Shown here in pieces: positions 22,259 through 31,886 of a stretch of 64,000 nucleotides of DNA. The DNA is from Pseudoalteromonas luteoviolacea (GTDB lineage: Bacteria; Pseudomonadota; Gammaproteobacteria; Enterobacterales; Alteromonadaceae): contig NZ_JAGJEH010000009.1 of NCBI RefSeq assembly GCF_018100925.1, positions 1 to 64,000 on the forward strand. The letters are read 5' to 3'. Below the pieces are notes generated by a model, which worked only from the letters and a program-made list of their open reading frames with translations, did not search any database and was not told the origin of the DNA. Each line of letters starts with the position of its first letter. Position 1 is the stretch's first letter. The translations under genes and the position numbers were made by a program.

Positions 22259-24259
22259 CTAAATTACGTCATCATTGATAAATGCCGCTAATACATTTTT
22301 TAATGTGCTCGCGTTATCGGCAATAGCCCATGCCCACATCTGCGACAAAGCATTCGACTCTTTTGGCTCTAAACCTATTTTCAAAAAGGTACTATAGTAA
22401 GGAAAGTTCGCAAAAGGCATTGCCGGTTGCTTCAATAATGCCAAAGCCTTTTTTTCCAATGCAGGGTCTGAGTCCCAATACAAGCCAGACATTGCTTCGG
22501 CAAACAGTTTGGCATCATCTAAATCAGACGAAAAAGTATCTAGGCCTTTTTGCCCTGCTAAAATCTGACTCTTAAGCGTTGCGTCTTGTAAGCTGTTTTG
22601 CCAATCTAGCATTTTCGCATTTTGCACATACAGAATTTCAACCTGTCGCCCTGAACTTATGCTTGCCAGTGTGTTTTCTACCGTAGTTAACGTCATTTGA
22701 TGAAATGCAGGCTGCGAGTTTGCTATATTGCTTTTCCCTGTGTTTGTCTGATAAAGACCACTAACAAGCTGTGAAAATGCCGTGTCTCCCTCTCCATTGT
22801 CGCTATTCTCAAATACCTGTAATAAGCTTGTCGCCTTGAAAGCTGGGTGAGTTGGGTCTTTTTGACTGTCATTGAATACTTGGTGATCTCCAGACTTGTT
22901 GTCGTAGTCAATACCAAATAGAGGGGCCGCTTGCCCGCCAGCAATGACTTTACCTTTTTTTACAAGCGGTGTACTGGTGTTGTCAAAAACGACCAGTTTT
23001 AACGGCACTTGTTCGGGGGCACCAGTGTCAGTTTGAGAGAGAATACCAATTATGCCTGTGTTATCTAATGTACCGCCATCCGTGTAAAGCGTGTTAGGGT
23101 AATTTTGGCTATTCACCCCAATTGGCCAATAGTTATTCCTTGGAATAAAATCTGCGATATCATTTAATTTATTGTTTGCTATAAAACCTTTAAACTTATT
23201 GGAAATTGCCTTAGCCAGATCTGTCGCAGCGTCCTTTTCAAGATTGCTTTCTAGTTCACCAAGTAAATTCTGTTGATCTGAGTCGGATAGCAGTGGCATA
23301 ACCTTATCAATTAGCTCGGCCAAGCTTACAGGGTCGTTTACCTTTGCAGAAAAAGCACTCGCTATTGTATTTGCAAAGAATGAACTCGACGTACTTACAA
23401 TATCTATCAAAGCATAACGCTCAGATATTGTGACTTTAACAGGTGACTCTGATGCACTGTCTTGTTGCAAGGTAGACGCGTACGCATAGGATTCAACTTG
23501 CCCTCCACCGACTAATGCGCCATCAGGTGTTTGCCCCTTCGCACCAGCCGAAATAGCCGTTGCTTGATTTGGTAGTTGCACGATATTGGATTTATTCCCG
23601 TCCACAGAGGTTACAGGGAGCATTATATTATTATTCATAATGATAAATGGTCGCTCTGCTCGCAAATAAAAAAAGTTTTCGTCGCTAGGCACTAGATCTG
23701 GAAACGATTGCTGAGCATAACTCTCAGATAAAGAAAATGACTTGGTAGAGGTCCAAGTTTTCTCCCCTTGCGCCCGAAGATTGAATACCGATAATACATG
23801 CTGGCCAACAATATCAGTCCACAACCATTGATGGTCTTCGGCTTTATTTTTAGCGATAAACGCTCCAGCGGTCACCAATAAGTTATCAATTCCCATCCCC
23901 GCAGGTACGTTACCAAAACTATGCTCTGTGAGCTGATTAATATTGAACTTGCCAGTTTGCTCACTGACAGACAGGTTTGCGGGGGTAATATATTCACCCA
24001 GCAACCCCTCATCCGAGTACTTTTGTGGTAAGAACGAGTATATTGATGACGCCCACGTCCCACCTGATACTGAGGAAATATAACGCGCTTTTTTCAGCAA
24101 GTTTAAGGTGTCTAGACCTAGCATCTGTCCCCAAGCACAGGTTAATGCTCGCGAACCGCCTCCGGAAAAACATATGCCTAAATTAGCTCTATTTGAATCA
24201 GAATGTTCAAGTGTCGGGTTACTTTTACCGTTTGGATATATCTTAACTTGTTGAACCAT
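22259..24259 (-). CDS. Patatin/cytosolic-PLA2-like lipase
   Basis: This product of 666 residues. The glycine-rich oxyanion loop SGGGSRA (32-38) comes first, then the nucleophile S65 in SVSGGTWASS, close to the GLSGSTW motif of cytosolic phospholipase A2, and the catalytic Asp in YTDGGTLDN (D394). This order is that of patatin/cPLA2 Ser-Asp dyad lipases. No signal peptide; the C-terminal ~250 residues are helical and not recognised. It may act on membrane lipids of the cell or of a host. GAGGAC precedes the ATG. Not linked to an obvious operon. Confidence 0.75.
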   Translation of the reverse strand: MVQQVKIYPNGKSNPTLEHSDSNRANLGICFSGGGSRALTCAWGQMLGLDTLNLLKKARYISSVSGGTWASSIYSFLPQKYSDEGLLGEYITPANLSVSEQTGKFNINQLTEHSFGNVPAGMGIDNLLVTAGAFIAKNKAEDHQWLWTDIVGQHVLSVFNLRAQGEKTWTSTKSFSLSESYAQQSFPDLVPSDENFFYLRAERPFIIMNNNIMLPVTSVDGNKSNIVQLPNQATAISAGAKGQTPDGALVGGGQVESYAYASTLQQDSASESPVKVTISERYALIDIVSTSSSFFANTIASAFSAKVNDPVSLAELIDKVMPLLSDSDQQNLLGELESNLEKDAATDLAKAISNKFKGFIANNKLNDIADFIPRNNYWPIGVNSQNYPNTLYTDGGTLDNTGIIGILSQTDTGAPEQVPLKLVVFDNTSTPLVKKGKVIAGGQAAPLFGIDYDNKSGDHQVFNDSQKDPTHPAFKATSLLQVFENSDNGEGDTAFSQLVSGLYQTNTGKSNIANSQPAFHQMTLTTVENTLASISSGRQVEILYVQNAKMLDWQNSLQDATLKSQILAGQKGLDTFSSDLDDAKLFAEAMSGLYWDSDPALEKKALALLKQPAMPFANFPYYSTFLKIGLEPKESNALSQMWAWAIADNASTLKNVLAAFINDDVI

Positions 24260-24398
24260 GGAGTCGTCCTCAGATCCGTATGAAGTTTGTCAGTGGGTGG
24301 TAAGCATATTGCACGAGGTGGGCGTTTCCCATTACGCCACTTTTACATAACATCAGATTGATTTTGAGCCTCAATGGCGTGATCGAGACTCAAAAAAC

Positions 24399-24737
24399 TC
24401 AAGCTAACTCAACGGGACCGTGATCATCACAGTGATCACCATGTTGATGTTGCAGGCGACCATTGACGAGATAATCAACGTGATCGCCATGTTGAATTGC
24501 TTCATGGCCGCATCCTGGGCCATGAACATGACCATTTCCTGAAACAGCATGATTGCATTCATTTGGGTTAGCATCGTTAACTTCAATCACGTGCTCATCG
24601 CAATGATCGCCATGTGGGTGGTGCAGTTTCCCTTCAACTAAATAGTCGACATGACCGCCATGTCGAATTGCGGTGTGTCCACAGTTTGGGCCGTGAGTAT
24701 GGTGATCAGCATGTTTGTGGGATTGTGAGCAAGACAT
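24399..24737 (-). CDS. Cytosolic His-rich metal-binding protein, two repeats
   Basis: This product of 112 residues consists of two ~40-residue repeats: HGPNCGHTAIRHGGHVDYLVEGK then HGDHCDEH, and HGPGCGHEAIQHGDHVDYLVNGR then HGDHCDDH. Each has a CGH...CDxH pattern well suited to zinc or nickel. It lacks a signal peptide. A paralogue with a signal peptide lies at 26311, and a His-rich TonB receptor at 44687. Probably a metal store or chaperone; inferred from composition. Confidence 0.7.
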   Translation of the reverse strand: MSCSQSHKHADHHTHGPNCGHTAIRHGGHVDYLVEGKLHHPHGDHCDEHVIEVNDANPNECNHAVSGNGHVHGPGCGHEAIQHGDHVDYLVNGRLQHQHGDHCDDHGPVELA

Positions 24738-25437
24738 GTGTCTATTCCTTCTGTTTATAAAGTCCGATATAAATCTAGCTCAGCCTAGTGCCAATGCAAA
24801 CTCTATTGGGTCATGAAGTGACTCAACCAAGATAGCGGCAAACTCTATCAATATATGAGTATGTGGTTAGCCCATATGTTACCTGTGACGTGTTGGGGGC
24901 TTACAAGTACTTAGATAAACAAACTGCTTAACGCTGCTACTTCCTATTTTTGGTTTAGGAATATTGGCCATATACCTGCGAATTGTATTTAAAAACGTAT
25001 CGACAATGTGACCAGAGTAAAGGCTAGAAAATCAGCTGGTTTGATAGGTAAGCGCTTAAAATTACAGAATAATTAATGTATATCCTTGTATAAATTTCAG
25101 TAGTAGCACGTGCTCCCAGTCAAGTTAAGTTTCGTGCACCGATATTTTATATACCAATCAAAAGGTTATAGTTTATTAACTTGTGATTACCATTAATATT
25201 TCCGCATAAAATAGCCCTGCATTGAAGGTTACCCCATCGTCATAAATTAAATTATACATATGAAATTACTAAAATCATAAGATACAAATATCTTCATAAA
25301 TTGCTTCAAAATTATTGACCTAGTCACAAATAGAATTATGTTTCTTAAACTTTATTATACTGAACTGTCATACAGAAGTTGTATGTTATCTATGCACTTA
25401 TTACGGTGCTTTTGAACAATAAATAAGGATATCAAAA
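24738..25437. other. Long intergenic region, nothing recognised
   Basis: This is 700 bases of AT-rich sequence. It must contain divergent promoters for the His-rich gene and the exported protein at 25438, but I see no clear operator, RNA or coding frame. A decayed gene is possible. Confidence 0.5.
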
Positions 25438-25755
25438 ATGAAAAAAATAGCCCTACTATCTCTTTTATTAATGACGAGCTTTGTACAAGCAAAACAAGTA
25501 ACTTGCTCTGACAAAATTGACAGTATCAGTTTGCAATCTAGTGGTTCTGTTTGGATTTGGCCTGACAGACATGAAACAATTGAACTTAAGCCAACTCATC
25601 CAAAATTTTACGAATTTCTTGGCATCATGTTTTACGCAATGAAGTCCGGCAAGACTGTTGTATATAAGTCTGACAACGGCGAGCGTTACTCAAATAAGTG
25701 CCATGATACGGAAAATACACTTTACCCGCTTTATGAAATTTTAAGAGTAAACTAA
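25438..25755 (+). CDS. Exported protein of unknown function
   Basis: This product of 105 residues begins with the classic signal peptide MKKIALLSLLLMTSFVQA. The mature part has two cysteines (VTCSDKID and NKCHDTE) likely to form a disulphide, and a WIWPDRHETIEL segment. ATAAGGA lies just before the ATG. Similar small periplasmic proteins occur in Alteromonadales and Vibrio, with no known role. Confidence 0.65.
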   Translation: MKKIALLSLLLMTSFVQAKQVTCSDKIDSISLQSSGSVWIWPDRHETIELKPTHPKFYEFLGIMFYAMKSGKTVVYKSDNGERYSNKCHDTENTLYPLYEILRVN

Positions 25756-25774
25756 GCAACATTTGATTACACCC

Positions 25775-25799
25775 AATGCACTTACTTAGTGAGTGCATT
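25775..25799 (+). terminator. Terminator after the exported protein gene
   Basis: AATGCACTTACT/AGTGAGTGCATT stem with a tight loop, then CTTTG, 20 bases after the stop. Confidence 0.7.
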
Positions 25800-26279
25800 C
25801 TTTGCTAGGCTAAAGAGTAGATATAAACAATGCTATCTAATTAAATCCCATAATTTATTAAATTCCTTTTCATAAAAAATGTAAAAATTAGCAATAAACA
25901 CTCGAAATATTGTTATTTATTAATAGTTAATTTTGTGTTCTTATATTGCTTCCTCTGCTGACCCTTCTATATTTACTATATGTCTATCAAAAGGGTTAAT
26001 ATCTAATATGGCTTGCATTTTAGCTGTTGCTGGCAACGCTGAATCTTGTTTAAGGTAAAATCTCCAGTATCAAGAATTGAAGGATTAATGTTTATTGTAG
26101 TTACAACTCTACCGTAAGCCAATGCTAGAGAATCAAGAGATTGTACTCCCAAAGCTATTATGTAATGCTCCTTGCCCCTGTTAATTGGCACAATGCATAT
26201 GTTAAAAAACATATATACAGTCCTTAGCTTTCTTCAGCACGCAAACAAGGTTGCTAAAATGTTAATTTCATTCTAGTTT
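25800..26279. other. Intergenic region, doubtful small frame
   Basis: AT-rich. A 69-codon minus-strand frame (26003-26212) exists but lacks a ribosome site and resembles nothing I know, so I do not call it. No RNA gene seen. Confidence 0.4.
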
Positions 26280-26292
26280 AGTATCTGATACT
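26280..26292. promoter_or_regulatory. Small perfect dyad before the exported His-rich gene
   Basis: AGTATCTGATACT is a perfect inverted repeat around one base, 18 bases before the ATG at 26311 and overlapping the likely 5' leader. It may be an operator. It does not match the Zur box seen before the TonB receptor. Confidence 0.35.
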
Positions 26293-26310
26293 CACAATCG
26301 GAGAAACTCT

Positions 26311-26652
26311 ATGAAGGAAATTATTTTGGTTCTATCGCTAAGTTTGAGTGGCTTAGCAATCGCTGATGAACATAAGTCGCATGATAAGCATGAACATAAA
26401 CATGGATACAACTGCGGTCATGCCGCTGAGTGGCATGGAGATCATTTTGACTATAATCATAGCGGTCATGACCATCACATCCATGCAGGTGAAGTTCATG
26501 AAGCGAAAGTCAAAGTACATAACAAGCACAAACACGGGCATGGATTAGACTGTGGTCACAAACGGCGAATTGAGCAAGGGCGCGTTGAATACAATCATGA
26601 TGGTCACTGGCACCATCAACATGGTGAACATTTTCACGAAAATCATGGTTAG
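26311..26652 (+). CDS. Exported His-rich metal-binding protein, two repeats
   Basis: This product of 113 residues starts with a signal peptide (MKEIILVLSLSLSGLAIA). The mature part has two copies of the CGH...H-D-Y-x-H-x-G-H motif (HGYNCGHAAEWHGDHFDYNHSGH and HGLDCGHKRRIEQGRVEYNHDGH), matching the repeats of the cytosolic protein at 24399. It probably binds zinc or a similar metal in the periplasm. GGAGAAA precedes the ATG. A hairpin terminator follows. Confidence 0.7.
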   Translation: MKEIILVLSLSLSGLAIADEHKSHDKHEHKHGYNCGHAAEWHGDHFDYNHSGHDHHIHAGEVHEAKVKVHNKHKHGHGLDCGHKRRIEQGRVEYNHDGHWHHQHGEHFHENHG

Positions 26653-26715
26653 GGTTAAATAACTAAATAAAGCGAGCTGCCCTTCCCTAATAAGAGGTGA
26701 TGTCAGGGTAACAAC

Positions 26716-26752
26716 AAAACCCAGTCTTGTTTATTTCCTTGATTGGGTTTTT
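26716..26752 (+). terminator. Terminator after the His-rich gene
   Basis: AAAACCCA pairs with TGGGTTTTT around a ~20-base loop containing AGTC/GATT pairs. Confidence 0.6.
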
Positions 26753-26941
26753 ACTGATTCTTTTTAAAAGTCGCAACAACCCCTGAAATAAATAATAAAA
26801 AGACCAATTTAACATAATTTAAATCTAATAATGTTTTGATATTCAACCTGAACAAGATTCACACTAACCTTTCTAATTATAAGAATGTATGTATAGATAA
26901 TTACGGGATTTTAAATCTTAAAATTCTCATAAATAGAATAT

Positions 26942-27454
26942 TTACTTATCTAGCGCTTTATTGATGATTTTATGGTCGACTTTGTCATTGAATTGCTCTA
27001 TCAATTTAAGTAACTTGGGTGTTATTTGATTTTGACAAAACGGTTTTGTCGGATCGCTGTAGTAGTAATTTTGGTATTGCTCTGGAGATAAGCTGAATTC
27101 GTTTAGTAGTAGCGGTTGTGTAATTATCGCTTTGTCAAAATCGTCTTGTAAACGAGCTATAATAGATTTTGCTTCCTCAATTTTTGCCATACTCTCACAA
27201 TAAACCGCACTACGATATTTATCCCGACGACTATGGTTTGATGTAGCACTGTGGGTGTTCAAGTGAATTTCAATCAGCTCATCTAACCTAATTAATTGGG
27301 TGTCAAACTGCAGTAAAATTCCCTCAGAAAACCATGCCTGATCATCGAAGCTATTCAACCAACCCTGCTGTACGTTTTTCACTCCAGTCAATGAGCAAAA
27401 TATAGCTTCAGTACACCAATAGCAGCTCCCGCCTAGACCTATTTGTTCCAGCAC
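26942..27454 (-). CDS. msrA: Peptide-methionine (S)-S-oxide reductase MsrA
   Basis: This product of 170 residues repairs oxidised methionine. The catalytic motif GGSCYWCTEAIF (Cys 11; family GCFWG/CxE) is at the N-terminus, then VQQGW, HSATSNHSRRDKYRSAVYC and the EFSLSPEQYQNYY tail. The usual FDP segment (here FDTQ) and HDPT (here HSAT) are varied, so it belongs to a divergent subgroup. It lacks a fused MsrB. Shorter than E. coli MsrA because the N-terminal extension is absent. Confidence 0.82.
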   Translation of the reverse strand: MLEQIGLGGSCYWCTEAIFCSLTGVKNVQQGWLNSFDDQAWFSEGILLQFDTQLIRLDELIEIHLNTHSATSNHSRRDKYRSAVYCESMAKIEEAKSIIARLQDDFDKAIITQPLLLNEFSLSPEQYQNYYYSDPTKPFCQNQITPKLLKLIEQFNDKVDHKIINKALDK

Positions 27455-27627
27455 TGTTGTTCACCATTTTTCAAATTACAACCTGAATAATCTTTATCAT
27501 AGTTATGGATTTTTAAGTTTAACGAAGAAAAGATAATTTATTTGTTTTTTAGCCTATTTATTGACTAAATATGATGCATGAAACAGCAAACTCTATATAA
27601 TTGGTCGTTTTTTGTGGAGCCTAAAAT

Positions 27628-28563
27628 TTGCAAACTCAGGTCAAGTTTACAGTATTTGGTGTACTCGCCGTGCTACTATGGAGCGCTGTATTGCATGTCG
27701 TACGTATTGTTAGCGAAGACTTTGGGCCAATTGGAGGAGCCGCACTTGTGTACTCATATGCAGCACTCTTTCTAGTCGCGTTTTCGGGCCTGCCAAAAAT
27801 CAAAAACTATCCCAAACGTTATATAGTCATAGGCGGCACACTGTTTGTTTGCTACGAACTATGTTTATCCCTTTCTCTTGGCTTTGCCAATTCTAGAACC
27901 CAGTCCGCCCAAGCGCTAATCGTCAACTACTTATGGCCACTTTTTACCATAATTGGTGCGCTACTAAGTAAACAAGCTAATGCCAAACCGATATTACTTG
28001 TTCCTGGCAGCCTTTTGGCTTTCATCGGTGTATGTTTGGTCGTATCTGGTGATTTAAGTTACTTGTTCAATGGTGTGTTAGCAAACGTCATTAGCAATCC
28101 ACTTGCTTTCTTTCTTGCATTTAGCGGCGCAATCATTTGGGCCGTATATTGTAATCTAACCAAGTCGATGGCCAACGGTGAAAATGCAATCAGCCTGTTT
28201 TTTATATTTACCGCTTGCACATTGTGGCTTAAATGGCATTTACTCGACGCGGGGTTTGCCTCCGGTTTTTCATTTAGCAGCGTATTTTTATTAGCACTAG
28301 CGGGCGGAGGAATGGCCTTGGGCTATGGGCTATGGAATAAGGCCATTATCGGTGGGAATATGATTTTACTTGCTGCAATTTCTTACTTTACGCCTGTTTT
28401 CTCAGGTGTGTTTGCAGCCTTAATTTTAGGTGTCAATTTACAGCAAGGGTTTTGGCTTGGGGTTGTCTCAGTCACAATCGGCTCACTTTTGTGTTGGCAG
28501 TCGACATGCCTTAAAGATCAACAACCTAATTCGGTACAATCAGTGCTAGACAATACTGAATAA
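27628..28563 (+). CDS. yddG: DMT-family aromatic amino-acid exporter YddG
   Basis: This product of 311 residues has ten membrane segments in two EamA halves. The N-terminus FTVFGVLAVLLWSAVLHVVRIVSEDFGP and the SLSLGFANSRTQSAQALIVNYLWP region match YddG, which exports aromatic amino acids and analogues. The start appears to be TTG at 27628: GTGGAG is well placed and no ATG lies nearby in frame. It is followed 46 bases later by a recombinase gene on the same strand. Confidence 0.82.
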   Translation: MQTQVKFTVFGVLAVLLWSAVLHVVRIVSEDFGPIGGAALVYSYAALFLVAFSGLPKIKNYPKRYIVIGGTLFVCYELCLSLSLGFANSRTQSAQALIVNYLWPLFTIIGALLSKQANAKPILLVPGSLLAFIGVCLVVSGDLSYLFNGVLANVISNPLAFFLAFSGAIIWAVYCNLTKSMANGENAISLFFIFTACTLWLKWHLLDAGFASGFSFSSVFLLALAGGGMALGYGLWNKAIIGGNMILLAAISYFTPVFSGVFAALILGVNLQQGFWLGVVSVTIGSLLCWQSTCLKDQQPNSVQSVLDNTE

Positions 28564-28609
28564 ATATACATATAATTTGCTACAAACATGCCGATTGGAT
28601 CAACAATAT

Positions 28610-29818
28610 ATGACGCCGCTAGTCGATACATTAAGACAACTTAGGTATCTCATTGCACATTTGGATGACGATACATTACATAGCGAATACCCTGCTATGT
28701 CTGAGTTTTTAAATAGCAACCGACTTGGTGGTCAGATATGTTTAGACGAACTGAAGTTTTTGTATCAGTTTCTTTATGTGTATGGCCGAAAGTCTGAAGC
28801 AACATTCAACCGCTTTAGGAATGAAATCGAACGTTTCCACCTTTGGAGCTGGTTAGTCCAAGAAAAGTCTGTCTTTGAGCTTAAACGTGAAGACATTGAG
28901 GCATACGTGGACTTTGTTGTTGAACCTGATAAAACATGGCTTGCAGACTCGGTGCAGTGGCGCTTTAAAAATCACCAGGGTACGCGGCAAGTTAACCCCA
29001 ATTGGCGGCCATTTGTTCACAAGGAAAACGGTGTTAGCCAACAAACACTTGCTTCTATGTTCACAGCCCTAAACGTATTTTACAAGTTTGCGATATTAGA
29101 GGAGAAATCCTTTGCAAATTTTGTCCCGGTGGTAAAAAAGAATTGCCCTTATTTGGTTGTACAATCACAAATAAAGTTACCAGATACACTCAGCGATCTT
29201 CAGTGGGAATATGTGTTTGGCGTAACGAAAGATCTGTGTGAGGAAAACCCAAAGCTGGAAAGAAATCTATTTACACTCGCATGCTTAAAAGGGTTATATC
29301 TGAGGATTTCTGAGCTTTCAGAGCGACCTCAGTGGTCTCCAGTCATGAGTCATTTTTGGCAAGATCAAGACGGCTTCTGGTTTTTAAGAATTATGGGTAA
29401 GGGAAATAAACTACGCGATGTCACGCTTAGTGATGATTTTGTTGAGTATTTGAAACGTTATCGTCAATCCCGCGGCCTCACTTCCCTGCCCCGTGTCGAT
29501 GAACCTCACCCCATCATTCACAAATTGAGAGGGCAAGGAGGCATGAATGTACGTCAGCTAAGACGAATTGTTCAAGAAAGCTTTGATTTGGCCATTGATA
29601 AACTCAAACAAGATGGCTTTAGCGAAGAGTCTGAAAACTTAGAAGCAGCAACCAGCCATTGGCTAAGGCATACTGGCGCAACCCACGATGCGCAGACTAG
29701 ACCGTTAAAGCATTTGTCAGAAGATTTAGGTCATTCAAAAATTGCAACAACAGACCAAATCTATATTCAAACCAATATTAAAGAGCGCGCAAAATCAGGT
29801 GTTAAAAGAAAGCTCTAG
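28610..29818 (+). CDS. Tyrosine recombinase/integrase
   Basis: This product of ~402 residues starts at the ATG at 28610 (MTPLVDTLRQL); an in-frame TTG at 28577 is possible. The N-terminal core-binding (SAM-like) domain contains FLYVYGRKSEATFNRFRNEIERF. The catalytic domain has Arg in CLKGLYLRISEL, the HxxR box HWLRHTGATH, and the final LGHSKIATTDQIYIQ with the Tyr nucleophile, so it looks active. No phage or attachment site is obvious next to it. The target is unknown; it could be a genomic recombinase of a relict element. Confidence 0.8.
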   Translation: MTPLVDTLRQLRYLIAHLDDDTLHSEYPAMSEFLNSNRLGGQICLDELKFLYQFLYVYGRKSEATFNRFRNEIERFHLWSWLVQEKSVFELKREDIEAYVDFVVEPDKTWLADSVQWRFKNHQGTRQVNPNWRPFVHKENGVSQQTLASMFTALNVFYKFAILEEKSFANFVPVVKKNCPYLVVQSQIKLPDTLSDLQWEYVFGVTKDLCEENPKLERNLFTLACLKGLYLRISELSERPQWSPVMSHFWQDQDGFWFLRIMGKGNKLRDVTLSDDFVEYLKRYRQSRGLTSLPRVDEPHPIIHKLRGQGGMNVRQLRRIVQESFDLAIDKLKQDGFSEESENLEAATSHWLRHTGATHDAQTRPLKHLSEDLGHSKIATTDQIYIQTNIKERAKSGVKRKL

Positions 29819-30076
29819 CTGGTGCTCGTAACCTGGAGCCTAACATTTATGAAGTAGGTTAGGCCCAACTAAACTTAGACTATCCACTACCCCCACTAAA
29901 TATCATTTATAAAATGGCTGCAACTGCTATTGTGTTTGAACGTGTTTTAAGGAAAATGCCCCTTAGAAGAACGTCACACAGCACCACTTTCGGTAAAAAA
30001 ATATATAAAACACACAATAAAAGCTGAATACAGTTAGCTCAATCCCGTGTATGATGTGTTCCTTATAGTATCTATG

Positions 30077-30097
30077 AAAGGGCCGTCTAGGCCCTTT
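30077..30097 (-). terminator. Hairpin after chemoreceptor gene
   Basis: AAAGGGCC/GGCCCTTT stem with a five-base loop, 13 bases past the minus-strand stop. No strong U-run. Confidence 0.55.
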
Positions 30098-30109
30098 ATG
30101 AAAATTCAG

Positions 30110-31660
30110 TTATCTTTTGAATCTTACCACTAATTCATGCATATCATTAGCAACGCGTGTTAGCTCCTCGCTGATCTCTTGGCTTTCTAACGAGCTAGTA
30201 ACGCTAGAGTTAGCCAATGAAGCTATGTTCACCACCTGCTTGTTAATGTCTTCCGAAACGGTAGCCTGCTCTTCAACCGCGGCCGCTATCTGCATGCTGT
30301 TCACACTCATAGTCTCTATCAAAGAGTAAATATGCTCTATTTTTTGTGTTGAAGCGTTCAGTTTTTCAATACCAAGTTGGGATTCAGTTTCACCACGTTG
30401 AGCAATCACCTCTGACTCTTGGGTGCTTTGTGTCAACTCATCAATAATGGCGTGGATCTCTTTTGTCGACTCCTGCGTGCGTTGCGCTAAGTGTCTTACT
30501 TCATCAGCTACAACAGCAAACCCTCGACCTTGCTCGCCGGCTCTTGCAGCTTCAATCGCAGCGTTTAGGGCTAATAAATTAGTTTGCTCTGCAATCTGTT
30601 CAATAATTTGAGCTGCATCTGCGATTTTACTCGTTTGCCTTGCAACCCCTAAAACAGAGTCTTTAATATCGATAACCGTTGAACCTAGACTTTCTATTGA
30701 TGTCTTAGTTTCCTCCGAACTCTTTGCTCCCTCTTTCGCCAACTCAAGGGCGTCAGTTGCATCCGCAGATGTCGATTGCACATTTTGTGAGACTTCATGA
30801 ATAGTTGCAGCCATTTCATTCATGGCTGTGGCAACTAGTTCCGTTTCTTGCTGTTGTTGAGTTAATTGTTCAGTGGTCGAACGACTCTTATCAGCCGTTT
30901 GTCCCGCGCCGAATGTAACTTGCTTAGAAGCATGTTCAATTCGCGTGATCACAGTATCCAAATGAGCGTGCTCACTTAGTAGCTTCACGTGCAGTTCGGC
31001 CATTTTACCCTGCCATGGAGAATAAACCTGTTTAGACACTTCATCACAAAAACTATGCTTTAGGATTTGGTTTATTCGCTCTAACTGTTCATGGTCTCGG
31101 TATCGATTGTAACCAAAAATGGCGACGCTATTCACCATCAACCAAGCAAATGCAGAAGTCTCAGAGCCGAATGCATACAACCCTAAAGCACTTGCAAAAG
31201 CAGCTATTGGCCAGATGGTTCTAAGCTTTGGCAATTTAAAATTGCTTTTGCCACCACTTTGAATCGAGCCATAAAGCGCTTCAGCTCGCGCAATATTTTC
31301 TCGGCTTGGACAAGTTCGAACAGACTCATAGCCAATCACTTGGCCATTTTCTGTCATTGGGGTTACATACGCATCAACCCAATAAAAGTCACCGTTCTTA
31401 CAACGGTTTTTAACCATGCCCATCCAAGGCTTACCAGCCTTAAGCTGGGTCCACATAGTTTTAAAAGCAAGTTCAGGCATATCAGGATGCCTAACTAAAT
31501 TATGCGGCTGGCCTATTAGTTCTTCTTTTGAATAGCCGCTTATATTCTCGAAGTGCTCATTACAGTCAGTAATTATTCCTTTTAAATCAGTGACTGAAAT
31601 GAGTTTATCTTCTGGTGCAAATCGTTGTTCACGATTTGTAACTGGTTGATTAACCCGCAT
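30110..31660 (-). CDS. PAS-containing methyl-accepting chemotaxis protein (Aer-like)
   Basis: This product of 516 residues. The N-terminal PAS domain (about 20-125: VTDLKGIITDCNEHFENISGYSKEELIGQPHNLVRHPDMP) matches Aer-type FAD/redox sensors. Two short membrane segments (about 150-190) anchor it without a large periplasmic domain. The C-terminal signalling domain has the tip IAEQTNLLALNAAIEAARAGEQGRGFAVVADEVR that docks CheA/CheW. It likely mediates energy taxis. It has its own promoter region and a terminator. Confidence 0.9.
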   Translation of the reverse strand: MRVNQPVTNREQRFAPEDKLISVTDLKGIITDCNEHFENISGYSKEELIGQPHNLVRHPDMPELAFKTMWTQLKAGKPWMGMVKNRCKNGDFYWVDAYVTPMTENGQVIGYESVRTCPSRENIARAEALYGSIQSGGKSNFKLPKLRTIWPIAAFASALGLYAFGSETSAFAWLMVNSVAIFGYNRYRDHEQLERINQILKHSFCDEVSKQVYSPWQGKMAELHVKLLSEHAHLDTVITRIEHASKQVTFGAGQTADKSRSTTEQLTQQQQETELVATAMNEMAATIHEVSQNVQSTSADATDALELAKEGAKSSEETKTSIESLGSTVIDIKDSVLGVARQTSKIADAAQIIEQIAEQTNLLALNAAIEAARAGEQGRGFAVVADEVRHLAQRTQESTKEIHAIIDELTQSTQESEVIAQRGETESQLGIEKLNASTQKIEHIYSLIETMSVNSMQIAAAVEEQATVSEDINKQVVNIASLANSSVTSSLESQEISEELTRVANDMHELVVRFKR

Positions 31661-31886
31661 TTAACTAAAACTCTCTGCAAATTACATTAAAACTCGACGC
31701 TGGATAGTGGAACATACGACTTCTATCGCGTTTAAGCAACTTATTTTCATCATATCGCTACAATTTTAAGACGTATAAGCATGATATAAGTTAAAAATAT
31801 ACAAGTTAGATCTAAATATTGATTTTGTACGTATACTCTTTACTGTAAAATATTGCCCGTATAAAAATGCCATCAAGGAGCGCTAA

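Noticed and set aside
26003..26212. 69-codon minus-strand frame
   Set aside because: No ribosome site, no recognised motif, low-complexity AT-rich surroundings.
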